Source: JBBDWJ01 sp040902925
Lineage (GTDB): Bacteria; Acidobacteriota; Terriglobia; Bryobacterales; UBA6623
Length of the DNA: 19,695 nt
Direction: 5' to 3'
Assembly (NCBI GenBank): GCA_040902925.1
Contig: JBBDWJ010000226.1
Location: forward strand, 1 to 19,695
Part shown: positions 7,761 to 14,689 of the stretch, in pieces
Position numbering within the stretch: position 1 is the first letter of the stretch
Layout of the letters: every line of letters starts with the position of its first letter
Notes under the pieces: model-generated
Told to the model about the DNA's origin: nothing
Seen by the model: the letters and a program-made list of their open reading frames with translations, nothing else
The model's database searches: none
Made by a program: the position numbers and the translations under genes

Positions 7761-7854
7761 CGTGCCAGGCCCGCTATAGTTCCACGATCTTAGACGAGTT
7801 ACCAGCGTTTCGGTTTTGACCAAAAACAGACGCGACAAGATTGTTTGGCGAATT

Positions 7855-7885
7855 CGATTGGCTCGGCCACGCGAGACGTCAATCG
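7855..7885 (-). terminator. Hairpin just after the beta-lactamase-fold gene
   Basis: CGATTG (7855-7860) and CAATCG (7880-7885) enclose a smaller CTCG/CGAG stem (7862-7865, 7872-7875), five bases after the stop of the - strand gene. On the - strand a T-rich tract appears only about 30 bases further, so it is a weak terminator candidate. Confidence 0.3.
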
Positions 7886-7889
7886 GTCC

Positions 7890-9233
7890 CTAGTCGGCGA
7901 TGGCTTGATAAGCGAGACGCTTGAAAGTGTCGCCATACAACGGGGCATCGTGCGGCAGGATTTGCACCATGTAGATTCCGATCATTTTCTCTTGGGGGTC
8001 GATCCAGAATCTGGTCCCGGCGGCGCCGCAGTTGTATTCGCCGAGAGAGCCGTTGAGACCGCTGCGCGCGAGGTCGGTGGCGACCGCGACCCCCAGGCCA
8101 AATCCGTAACCGCCGTCTCGCTTAACCCCGGCCGCGGCGAGATGATCGATGGTCATCAGCTCGACGGTCTTGCGGCTCAGCAGGCGCACTCCGTCGAGTT
8201 CGCCACCGTTGAGCATCATTTGGCAGAAGCGCAGATAGTCGGAGGCGGTGGAGACCAACCCACCTCCGCCGGAGAGTAGCGCTGGTTTTTTCGTGTATCT
8301 GCCGCCGAGTTCTCCATCGCGGGCTTTGATTTTCGCGCCGCCGTCCAGGGGTTGGTAGATCTGCGCGAGGCGGTCCCAGTTTGGCTCGGGAACGTAGAAG
8401 CCCGTGTCGGTCATCTGGAGCGGATCGAAGACCCGTTGCTTGAGGAACTCGTCGAGGGCCATGCCGGATAGGACCTCGATGAGACGCCCCTGCACGTCTA
8501 CGGAGACGCTGTATTCGAACCGCGTGCCGGGCTGATGCTTGAGCGGGAGGGCGCCGAGTTTGACAACCGCCTCGGCAAGCGTCTTGTCAAAGTTCAACAG
8601 CCTTGCCTTGCGGAACATGCGATCGACGAGGTCGTTTTGGGAGAAGCCATATGTCAGGCCGGAAGTGTGCCGCATGAGATCCTGCACGGTCATGGCGCGG
8701 CTGGGCTTCACCAGTTCGTATTCGTCCGGCGAGATTTCGGGTTCTTCGCGCTGGCCGAGCAGCGTGCCGACGCCCGAGCCTCCGCCCCGCTCTGCGGCTT
8801 TCTTGTCCACCAGGACCATAACTTTTTCGAGCTCGGGCAGGTATTTCGCCACGGGGTCGCTCAACCGGAACCGGCCCTCTTCGTAAAGCATCATCAACGC
8901 GGCGCTGGTAATCGGCTTGGACATCGAATAGATGCGGAAAACGGTATCGGGCCGCATGGCGATGCCGCGCTCGCGGTCGGCTTTTCCCCGTGCCTCGAAA
9001 TACGCCACCTGGCCGTTGCGAGCGATCAGGCCCACCGCGCCCGCGATGCGCCCGTCGGCCACGTCGGACTCCATGGCGGCCGTAATCCGGGACAGCCGGT
9101 CGCTGGAGAGGCCGACCGAGGATGGTTCCGCGGACGTAAGCGACCCGGCATAAGCCAAGCCGGCGAGCAATATGAGACTGGCGATCGCCGGAAGTTTTTT
9201 CAGCGGCAAAGGCAGCAGTGGCGTTCGTTTCAT
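7890..9233 (-). CDS. Secreted serine beta-lactamase-fold hydrolase (class C/esterase type, PF00144)
   Basis: A 447-aa protein. ATG 9233 is preferred: it has GAGGAG eight bases upstream and opens with a signal peptide (MKRTPLLPLPLKKLPAIASLILLAGLAYA). An upstream in-frame start would add 50 unconserved residues. The serine nucleophile motif S103-x-x-K106 (IYSMSKPIT) and Y241-S-V (FEYSVSVDVQG) match the SxxK and YxN-type motifs of the class C beta-lactamase/EstB/D-Ala-D-Ala peptidase superfamily. HTSGLTYG (189-196) and a C-terminal LGEYNCGAAGTRFWIDP are typical of the esterase-like branch. Without a canonical KTG it is more likely an esterase or peptidase than a true beta-lactamase. It is exported, and lies 238 bases upstream of the M16 gene in the same direction with its own leader. 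Confidence 0.92.
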   Translation of the reverse strand: MKRTPLLPLPLKKLPAIASLILLAGLAYAGSLTSAEPSSVGLSSDRLSRITAAMESDVADGRIAGAVGLIARNGQVAYFEARGKADRERGIAMRPDTVFRIYSMSKPITSAALMMLYEEGRFRLSDPVAKYLPELEKVMVLVDKKAAERGGGSGVGTLLGQREEPEISPDEYELVKPSRAMTVQDLMRHTSGLTYGFSQNDLVDRMFRKARLLNFDKTLAEAVVKLGALPLKHQPGTRFEYSVSVDVQGRLIEVLSGMALDEFLKQRVFDPLQMTDTGFYVPEPNWDRLAQIYQPLDGGAKIKARDGELGGRYTKKPALLSGGGGLVSTASDYLRFCQMMLNGGELDGVRLLSRKTVELMTIDHLAAAGVKRDGGYGFGLGVAVATDLARSGLNGSLGEYNCGAAGTRFWIDPQEKMIGIYMVQILPHDAPLYGDTFKRLAYQAIAD

Positions 9234-9382
9234 GGCTGAGCTCCTCGCTTCGATCGAACGAAGGATACCAGACTCCACCAAAAAAGACTCTGACCGGGCG
9301 GAGGAGGGTCGGATGGTGAGGATTGCGATAGAAGCGCGTGAAAGAGGTCCCCTGCGTAGTTCCAGGTAAAGCAGGTCCAACA

Positions 9383-9398
9383 CTGACGCAAACGTCAG
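9383..9398. promoter_or_regulatory. Perfect inverted repeat, possible operator
   Basis: CTGACG and CGTCAG flank CAAA, giving a 16-base dyad that fits a dimeric repressor or activator site. It lies 150 bases upstream of the beta-lactamase-fold gene and about 290 bases upstream of the HTH gene. The partner protein is unknown. Confidence 0.3.
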
Positions 9399-9607
9399 AC
9401 TTTCCTGCCGTATTGGTCAGGGATCACCCCTCGCGGACTCCTTGCGGCACCGCCGCGAAATTTTACCTGCTGCTCCCTATTGCAATGGAAACGAGAGACT
9501 TATGACCATGGGAGGGCCGCGGGTCCCTCCCGGAGTGGTTTGGCAATCACCTTGCGTCACAGGCAGCGCGGCCTTGAGCGCTTGGACGGCGCCGTGGGTC
9601 GATCTGC

Positions 9608-9644
9608 CTGTTCCGCAAAGATGGCCCTGTTCCGCAAATATGGC
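9608..9644 (+). repeat. Two-unit direct repeat, 19-base period
   Basis: CTGTTCCGCAAAGATGGC (9608-9625) is repeated as CTGTTCCGCAAATATGGC (9627-9644) with one mismatch. It sits 40-77 bases before the HTH gene ATG, where a regulator-binding site could be. Confidence 0.5.
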
Positions 9645-9684
9645 ATTGAGTCCTTGTAGTGAATCGGTTAGCGCGGAATTAATA

Positions 9685-9909
9685 ATGAACAGCTTTGATG
9701 TACCGTATCTCAACACCCAGGAATCCCAGATCCTGAGCCTTGTGCGGCGTGGCGATCGCGACAGCGAGATAGCCGCAACCCTTTCGCTTTCCCTGCCGGC
9801 GGTTCAGTCGCTGCTGCACCAGGTCTCCGCCAAGCTGGATGCACGAGACCGGCTGGAGTTGGCGATGATGGCGGCTAGCATGGACTCGCGAAAATTTCCT
9901 ACTGCCTGA
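9685..9909 (+). CDS. Small LuxR-type helix-turn-helix protein
   Basis: Read from ATG 9685 it is 74 aa, almost entirely a GerE/LuxR DNA-binding domain: LNTQESQILSLVRRGDRDSEIAATLSLSLPAVQSLLHQVSAKLDARDRLELAMMAAS. It keeps the family order of helix, 'G-x-x-x-x-EIA', recognition helix and 'KLDARDRLEL', but there is no receiver, PAS or autoinducer domain, so it would be a stand-alone HTH (GerE itself is such a protein). The upstream ribosome site is weak. A longer form from ATG 9502 or 9649 is possible but adds no recognisable domain. Alternatively it is the surviving end of a larger response regulator. Confidence 0.55.
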   Translation: MNSFDVPYLNTQESQILSLVRRGDRDSEIAATLSLSLPAVQSLLHQVSAKLDARDRLELAMMAASMDSRKFPTA

Positions 9910-10040
9910 CCGTTTGGTGCCGACAGTCCTGGATCTCGTTCGGTCATCACAAACCGTGATCCGTCCTGCTTCGCTTTCCCCGGGATGATTGCCTGGGGAC
10001 GCTCCTTCCATTGCCGAAAGTTCCTTCGAGCGCGGCTCTG

Positions 10041-10078
10041 TCCGATCAACGAGCGCTGATCCGTCCCGGCGGATCGGA
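10041..10078. other. Alternative nested stems after the HTH gene
   Basis: GATCCG (10058-10063) pairs with CGGATC (10070-10075) around a 6-base loop. TCCGATC (10041-10047) can instead pair with GATCGGA (10072-10078). There is no T-run. It could be a terminator or attenuator between the HTH gene and the GYD gene in the 253-base gap 9910-10162. Confidence 0.3.
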
Positions 10079-10080
10079 AG

Positions 10081-10143
10081 ATTGCCAACAAGAAAGAAAA
10101 TTTGTGGTCTTGGCAATCCGACATCGAGTTGAGGCGATATAAT
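10081..10143 (+). promoter_or_regulatory. GYD gene promoter region with inverted repeat
   Basis: A perfect TATAAT at 10138-10143 sits 19 bases before the ATG, just upstream of the ribosome site. Upstream lies a perfect inverted repeat ATTGCCAA (10081-10088) / TTGGCAAT (10110-10117). Its right half contains TTGGCA, but the 22-base spacing to the -10 is too long for a normal -35, so an activator site upstream of the -10 is a fair guess. Confidence 0.45.
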
Positions 10144-10162
10144 CGGCCCCGAGGAGAGACAC

Positions 10163-10456
10163 ATGCCTACTTACATCTCCCTGCTGCGTTGGTCGCAGAA
10201 GGGAATTGAAGACATAAAAGACAGCCCGGCACGACTCGATCAGGCGAAGAAGGCCATCAAGAAGGCTGGAGGCAAGATGACGACGTTTCTGATGACGATG
10301 GGCCAGTACGACATGGTCGTTATCACGGAAGCGCCGGACGAAGAGACACTTGCGACGATCATGCTGGCTATCGGATCGGCCGGAGGGGTCCGCAGCGAAA
10401 CCATGCGCGCGTTTACCGAGAGCGAGTATCGCAAGATCATCGCCTCGCTGCCCTGA
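10163..10456 (+). CDS. GYD-domain protein
   Basis: A 97-aa protein of the GYD family (PF08734), a small alpha/beta ferredoxin-like fold of unknown biochemical role. The family pattern is followed end to end: MPTYISLLRWSQKGIEDIKDSPARLDQAKKAIKKAGGKM, then TMGQYDMVVITEAPDEETL (here GQYD in place of the eponymous GYD), and a conserved end RSETMRAFTESEYRKIIASLP. ATG 10163 has GAGGAGAG at 10151-10158. No transmembrane segment or signal peptide is visible, so it is cytoplasmic. It appears to be transcribed alone, from the TATAAT just upstream. Confidence 0.93.
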   Translation: MPTYISLLRWSQKGIEDIKDSPARLDQAKKAIKKAGGKMTTFLMTMGQYDMVVITEAPDEETLATIMLAIGSAGGVRSETMRAFTESEYRKIIASLP

Positions 10457-10486
10457 GCCGCGAGCGCAATACAGAGCTTGTCGGAA

Positions 10487-10514
10487 CGGCAGCGACGCTA
10501 CGTCGCGCCTGCCG
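10487..10514. terminator. Hairpin between convergent GYD and DUF1080 genes
   Basis: CGGCA + GCGACG (10487-10497) pairs with CGTCGC (10501-10506) and TGCCG (10510-10514), with a 3-base loop (CTA) and a 3-base bulge. It lies 31 bases after the GYD stop and 66 bases from the end of the opposing gene. No strong T-run. Confidence 0.45.
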
Positions 10515-10579
10515 GGGTGCACTCTTTCGGGGCGCCTCGGCGGGCTTTGTCCGATGCGCTATGCGCCGATTGACTGGAG

Positions 10580-11770
10580 TCAGGGAATCGACCTGCCCGG
10601 CAATTCGGCGGCGCGGATATCCTTGAAATCGATGTTGGTGGTCGGGTCGTGGGCCTGCAGGCTAAGCACGCCGCCGGTCAGCCGCGCCTGGTTGCGGGCG
10701 CTGTTGCCCTCGGGGCGCGAGTCCTCGAAGTCGGTGACTTGAATGCCATTGACCCACACCGACATGTGCCGGCCGTAAGCCACGATCGTCTTGTAAAAGA
10801 ACTCGCCGTCTTTGGCGACGATCTCGCGCGCCGGTCCGCGCAGATAGATCGCGCCGGTTCCGTAGTCGCGGGGGATTTTAGGGTCGTCGTACTGATATTC
10901 GTTGCGGATTTGCGACTCGTACCCAGACCAAAAAGCGCCTTTGTCGCCCCGGAAGAACACGCCGCTGTTAGGATGCAGCTCGGCATTCGGCGGATTGGTG
11001 CGCACGCCAAGTTGCAGTACGAAGTTCGTAAACTCTTTTTCGGTCTCCAACTGGCCGGCTCCTTTTTCGACATGCAGCATGCCGTCTACCGCCGACCAGT
11101 TATGCTCGGCGGGGCGCTGCGGGCGGTCGACCTTGGTCCAGCCCCGCAGGTCGGTGCCGTTGAATAGCGGCTCGAGGCCGAGTGGCCGAAGCTTAATGCT
11201 GCGGAACTCGATGGGCTTATCCGGGTTGAATTGCAGTCCGATGACGCCGGCGGCGTGCGTCGGGTTGTGACCGTCAAGGATGACCTTACCGTTCAGGTTG
11301 ACGACGAAGTGGCTGCCTTCGACGCGGATGTCATATTGGTTCCACTCATCGGGAATGAGCTTTGCCGGCTGCGCTTTCTCGTAGAAAACCAGACTGCCGG
11401 TATTGAACCCCTGCGGCTGGTTGTCATAGATCTGCAACTCGTAACCGGTGCGATGCGGCTGGCCGCTGCGGTCCGAGCGCAGGAACACGCCGCTGTTGCC
11501 GTCGGCGGCGGTGCGGAATTCGAGCTTAAGGTGGAAATCGCCGAACGTGGCGGTTGTGCCGAGCCAACCGGCGCCGCCTGAGGCCGCCCGCAGCACGCCA
11601 TCGCGCGCGCCCCAATTCGTGTCGCCGTGAAACTCCCAGCCGAAGAAAGAACTGCCGTCCCATAGCAGCAGCCAACCTTCTTCAGCCTCTTGCGGTGTAA
11701 GCGTGTTGGGTTGGGCGGCGAGCGGGATGGCGGCAAGCAACAGAAGCAGGCAAATACAAGCTTTCTTCAT
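10580..11770 (-). CDS. Secreted protein with two DUF1080 (3-keto-glycoside hydrolase/LamG-like) domains
   Basis: A 396-aa protein. ATG 11770 is chosen for its strong ribosome site (GGGGAGATG six bases upstream on the - strand) and clear signal peptide MKKACICLLLLLAAIPLAAQ. Two concanavalin-like DUF1080 (PF06439) domains follow. The first covers about residues 28-205 (GWLLLWDGSSFFGWEFHGDTNWGARDGVLRAASGGAGWLGTTATFGDFHLKLEFR ... NSGVFLRSDRSG). The second covers about 208-390 (LEPLFNGTDLRGWTKVD ... WSAVDGMLHVEKGAGQLETEKEFTNFVLQLGVRT ... NSGVFFRGDKG). The family acts on or binds sugars, and some members hydrolyse 3-keto-disaccharides. It is divergent from the enolase-superfamily genes across 296 bases, which suggests but does not prove a shared sugar theme. 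Confidence 0.92.
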   Translation of the reverse strand: MKKACICLLLLLAAIPLAAQPNTLTPQEAEEGWLLLWDGSSFFGWEFHGDTNWGARDGVLRAASGGAGWLGTTATFGDFHLKLEFRTAADGNSGVFLRSDRSGQPHRTGYELQIYDNQPQGFNTGSLVFYEKAQPAKLIPDEWNQYDIRVEGSHFVVNLNGKVILDGHNPTHAAGVIGLQFNPDKPIEFRSIKLRPLGLEPLFNGTDLRGWTKVDRPQRPAEHNWSAVDGMLHVEKGAGQLETEKEFTNFVLQLGVRTNPPNAELHPNSGVFFRGDKGAFWSGYESQIRNEYQYDDPKIPRDYGTGAIYLRGPAREIVAKDGEFFYKTIVAYGRHMSVWVNGIQVTDFEDSRPEGNSARNQARLTGGVLSLQAHDPTTNIDFKDIRAAELPGRSIP

Positions 11771-12066
11771 GACATCTCCCCGGATGAGTGCGTAGCGTCT
11801 TGGCGAGCATACAGTGTCGCGCACGGGGAGGGAAAACGCAAAGGGCCGCCGTTCACAAAATTGGGAAACTGCCCGGAAATACGATCCCGTGTTTTCGATT
11901 TTGTTCCTGTAGTAAGATATGCGTGGCTTTGCGGCAGTGAGCATCATCCTGCCGGCGCTTGCTTGTATGTAACCGGCGCTTGCGCCACGAAATAAGTAGC
12001 GCAGCGGCGGGTTTCAGGAGCATTTCGGTTTCCATGTGACTCTCGAACGAGAGGAGGACTGCTGCC
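11771..12066. promoter_or_regulatory. Divergent promoter region of the DUF1080 and enolase-superfamily genes
   Basis: No gene is visible. CCGGCGCTTGC occurs twice (11952-11962 and 11973-11983) exactly 21 bases apart, i.e. on the same face of the helix two turns apart, a good arrangement for cooperative regulator binding. Near the + strand gene, CTCTCG-AA-CGAGAG (12040-12053) is a perfect dyad overlapping the ribosome site GAGGAGG (12051-12057). Confidence 0.4.
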
Positions 12067-13149
12067 TTGAAGATCACCGAAGTTGCGCCAAGGGCCGTAG
12101 CCGAGCCGGGCGGGCGGCGCTATGTCGTCGTCAAGATCTCGACCGACGAGGGCTACGCCGGCTATGGCGAAGCGCCGGCAACGCCTGATCCTCAAACCGC
12201 CGTCGATCGCTTGAAGCGCGAGTTGCAATCGCTGAATGGTAAAAACCCTGCGCGCACGCTGATCCTCGACGAACAACTTCGCAGCACGGGCGCCTCCGCG
12301 GCGGCGCGGGCCGCGGCGAATATCGCACTAATGGATATTCTCGGGAAGTCGAGCAAAGCCCCGCTCTACGAAGTGCTTGGCGGACCCACCCGCAACAAAG
12401 CTCGTGCCATGGCGGTCGTTGAAGGCGACACGACCGAGGAGATCAAGGCCGCGGTGCTGCGCGCCAAGCAGGCCGGCCACCGCGCTTTTTCCGTGCGGCT
12501 GAGCGTGCCCGCGGGCATGGAGCGAGGCCGCGAGTTTTACAACAACGTCCGCGAGAGGATGGACACGCTGCGCGCCGCCGCCGGCGAAGAATGCGACTTC
12601 GTGCTCGATTGCGGTGGACGCACGATCCCCGGTGAGGCCGTCTCGATCGCCGACCGTTTGGAAGATTTCCATCTGCTTTGGCTCGATGAGCCATGCGGTG
12701 AACTGAGCGTTTCGGCGCGCGCCTCGATTTCGCAGCACACCGTGACGCCTGTTGGCTTTGGCCGCACGTTCACCCAAAACTCGCACTTCCAAGACCTGCT
12801 CCGCGAGAGCGGCATTGATGTTTTGCGCCCCGATATCACGCTCAACGGCGTGACGGCGATCCGCAAAGCCGCGGCGATCGCCGAGACCTACTACATCGCT
12901 GTTGCGCCCTTCAACCGTGGAGGGCCGATCGCCACTGCCGCCGGGATTCACATCGCCGCTTCGCTTCCGAATTCGTTTATTCAGGAAACGCCGTTTTCGA
13001 TGAACGGAGCCGATCGCCGGATGCGCCGCGAAATCGCGGGCGGCTGGGACGAGGCGCCCGAAGAGGGATTTTTCAAGCTGCTCGAAGGGCCTGGGTTGGG
13101 TCTCGCGGTCAACGATGACGCGCTGGCTCAATACTCCGTCAGTGGATAG
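12067..13149 (+). CDS. Enolase-superfamily (mandelate racemase/muconate lactonizing-like) protein with degraded active site
   Basis: A 360-aa protein starting at TTG 12067 after GAGGAGG nine bases upstream. The capping domain (MKITEVAPRAV...VVVKISTDEGYAGYGEAP) and barrel are clear, including LMDILGKSSKAPLYEVLGGP. The first two metal ligands are present, Asp181 (FVLDCGG) and Glu208 (LWLDEPC), and Asp256 (RPDITLNG) is kept. The third ligand Glu is Arg233 (VGFGRTF, where the family has ATGER), the His usual in the 'DFH' position is Cys182, and the catalytic His of 'APH' is Phe282 (VAPFNRGGPIATAAG). No KxK motif is present. It is therefore unlikely to run the normal Mg-enolate chemistry and may be regulatory, a binding partner or a divergent enzyme. 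No signal peptide. The next gene is an intact paralog. Confidence 0.85.
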   Translation: MKITEVAPRAVAEPGGRRYVVVKISTDEGYAGYGEAPATPDPQTAVDRLKRELQSLNGKNPARTLILDEQLRSTGASAAARAAANIALMDILGKSSKAPLYEVLGGPTRNKARAMAVVEGDTTEEIKAAVLRAKQAGHRAFSVRLSVPAGMERGREFYNNVRERMDTLRAAAGEECDFVLDCGGRTIPGEAVSIADRLEDFHLLWLDEPCGELSVSARASISQHTVTPVGFGRTFTQNSHFQDLLRESGIDVLRPDITLNGVTAIRKAAAIAETYYIAVAPFNRGGPIATAAGIHIAASLPNSFIQETPFSMNGADRRMRREIAGGWDEAPEEGFFKLLEGPGLGLAVNDDALAQYSVSG

Positions 13150-13157
13150 AGCGCGGG

Positions 13158-13167
13158 NNNNNNNNNN
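13158..13167. other. Assembly gap (10 N)
   Basis: Ten N bases join two contigs. The true gap length is unknown. It removes the start and probably the twin-arginine part of the following gene, so frame agreement across the gap is accidental. Confidence 0.98.
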
Positions 13168-13168
13168 A

Positions 13169-14500
13169 CAACTACTCAAAGCATCGCTCGGAGCGGCGGC
13201 CCCGGCATTTGCGGCGGCAGCGGACCGCGGCTTGCCCGGCGGGTGCGGATGCGCTCCGGCCGCGGCGATGGCCATGGCTCTTCCGTCATCTCCGCGCCTC
13301 AAGGTTACGGGCATGAAGGTCATCGGCGTGACGACCGACGCCGTGCCTTCGGACCGCCCGCACATCTTTGTGAAGCTCGAAACCGACGCCGGCGTCATCG
13401 GCTGGGGCGAGGCGACGCTCGAAGGCAAAGCCGGCGCGGCGATTCAAGCCGTCGAAGATTTGAGCTACGCCATCATCGGCCAGGACCCGATGCAGGTCGA
13501 GCATCATTGGCAGTCGATGTACATCCACGGCTTCTATCGCGCAGGGCCGGTGCTGGGCTCGGCGATTTCGGGCATCGACCAGGCGCTGTGGGACATTCGC
13601 GGCAAGGTGCTCGGCAAGCCGGTGTATGAACTGCTCGGTGGGCCTCTCGATGAGCGCGGCGTTCGCGGCTACTATCACCTGCTTTCCGGCCCGATGAACT
13701 GGCTGCCGCCGAACGCGCCGATGCGTGAGCGGCTGGGCCTCATCCGCGAACGCGCCGAAAAATACGGCGTCACTGCGTTCAAGACCGGCATTCCGGGTTA
13801 CTACGAATGGCTGGACACGCACCAGCGCATCAAGGAAGCGATCGACCACCTGCACCTGCTGCGCGAAGTGATGGGCGACAAGATCGATATCGGCGTCGAC
13901 TTTCACGCCAAGTCGGGCCCGACCGTGGCGGCGATCATCTGTAAAGAAGTCGAGTCGCTGAACCTGATGTTTGTCGAAGAGCCCTGCCCGCCGGAAAACA
14001 TCATGGCGATGAAAAGGATCTCCGACCGCACCACAGTACCGATCGCCACCGGCGAGCGGCTGATCACGCACTATGGTTGCCGCGAAATCATCGAGCAGAA
14101 GGTAGTCGACATCCTGCAGCCCGACGTGAACCACGTGGGCGGCATCAGCGCGCTGTGGAAGGTTGGCGCGATGGCGGAAGCCTCCGGGATTCGCATGGCG
14201 CCGCACGCCTGCGAGGGCCCGGTCGGGGCGATCGCGTCGATGAACGTTGATGCGGCGATGCCGAATTTCCTGGTGCAGGAGATCTGTAGCGGCGTCGAGC
14301 CGGCCGAAAAAGAAAAGCTCTGGGAAGAGTGGCTCGGGTTCCCGGCAATGCGGATGGTCAACGGCTACTATCCGCTTTCGAAGAAGCCTGGCCTCGGCAT
14401 CGAGATCAACGAGGAGCTGCTCAAAAAATATCCGTTCGCGGGGACGAAACCGTTTGTGATCTTGCCGGTGCACGAAGACGGCTCGATCGCTTCGCCGTAG
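13169..14500 (+). CDS. Galactonate dehydratase-like enolase-superfamily enzyme, 5' end lost in gap
   Basis: The open frame resumes after the gap with QLLKASLGAAAPAFAAAA, which looks like the end of a Tat signal (family form RRQLLKAS...), so the protein is probably exported. The catalytic domain starts near ATG 13313 (MKVIGVTTDAVP). Numbered from there: metal ligands Asp196 (VDFH), Glu223 (VEEPC) and Glu248 (ATGERL), with acid/base His198 and His298 (MAPHACEGPVGAIA). The spacings (27, 25 and 50 residues) nearly equal those of D-galactonate dehydratase DgoD (26, 26, 50), so sugar-acid dehydration is the best guess, but many related acid-sugar dehydratases share this set. It ends VNGYYPLSKKPGLGIEINEE. 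The preceding gene is a degenerate paralog. Confidence 0.9.
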   Translation, partial: QLLKASLGAAAPAFAAAADRGLPGGCGCAPAAAMAMALPSSPRLKVTGMKVIGVTTDAVPSDRPHIFVKLETDAGVIGWGEATLEGKAGAAIQAVEDLSYAIIGQDPMQVEHHWQSMYIHGFYRAGPVLGSAISGIDQALWDIRGKVLGKPVYELLGGPLDERGVRGYYHLLSGPMNWLPPNAPMRERLGLIRERAEKYGVTAFKTGIPGYYEWLDTHQRIKEAIDHLHLLREVMGDKIDIGVDFHAKSGPTVAAIICKEVESLNLMFVEEPCPPENIMAMKRISDRTTVPIATGERLITHYGCREIIEQKVVDILQPDVNHVGGISALWKVGAMAEASGIRMAPHACEGPVGAIASMNVDAAMPNFLVQEICSGVEPAEKEKLWEEWLGFPAMRMVNGYYPLSKKPGLGIEINEELLKKYPFAGTKPFVILPVHEDGSIASP

Positions 14501-14551
14501 GGCATTCGCAATCGGCTACGATGGGGGCTGTAACCGGATCGGGTGCGGGGT

Positions 14552-14652
14552 GGGGACAGTCACCCGATCGAATATTGCGGTCAACGGTTAGATCATGCTC
14601 GGGTGACTGTCCCCGTACGCGAACAGTTCGATCGTACGCGGCTGACTGTCCC
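14552..14652. repeat. REP-like palindromic repeat cluster
   Basis: GGGGACAGTCACCC (14552-14565) is matched perfectly in reverse by GGGTGACTGTCCCC (14601-14614). TGACTGTCCC recurs directly at 14643-14652, and GTACGCG recurs at 14615-14621 and 14634-14640. Such GGGGACAGTCACC-type units resemble the REP/RAYT-associated intergenic palindromes seen in many bacteria (from memory). No RAYT transposase gene is in the window. It fills the 189-base gap 14501-14689 and may also act as a terminator for the dehydratase gene. Confidence 0.7.
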
Positions 14653-14689
14653 GCACTGCCGCAGCCGCAACTCTGACCCAAGAGAAAAA

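Larger units (their letters stand above)
9234..9684. other. Divergent intergenic region (451 bases) with several symmetric elements
   Basis: I find no convincing gene here between the beta-lactamase-fold gene (-) and the HTH gene (+). It holds the palindrome TTCGATCGAA (9249-9258), a perfect CTGACG-CAAA-CGTCAG inverted repeat (9383-9398) and a two-unit direct repeat (9608-9644). The HTH frame is open back to 9442, with possible ATGs at 9502 and 9649, but the extra residues (rich in W, P and S) look non-coding. No strong sigma70 promoter stands out in either direction. Confidence 0.5.

Noticed and set aside
7890..9233. Antibiotic-resistance beta-lactamase
   Set aside because: The fold is right, but the long loop insertions, the GAAGTRFW C-terminus and lack of KTG point to the esterase/peptidase branch, so resistance should not be claimed.
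9234..9383. N-terminal extension of the beta-lactamase-fold protein
   Set aside because: The extra 50 residues are not family-like, and ATG 9233 has a good ribosome site followed directly by a signal peptide.
13286..14473. A 395-codon open frame on the - strand
   Set aside because: It is antisense to the galactonate dehydratase-like gene, with no recognisable domain. Same codon-bias shadow effect, as is the - strand frame 12328-13428, which also crosses the N gap.
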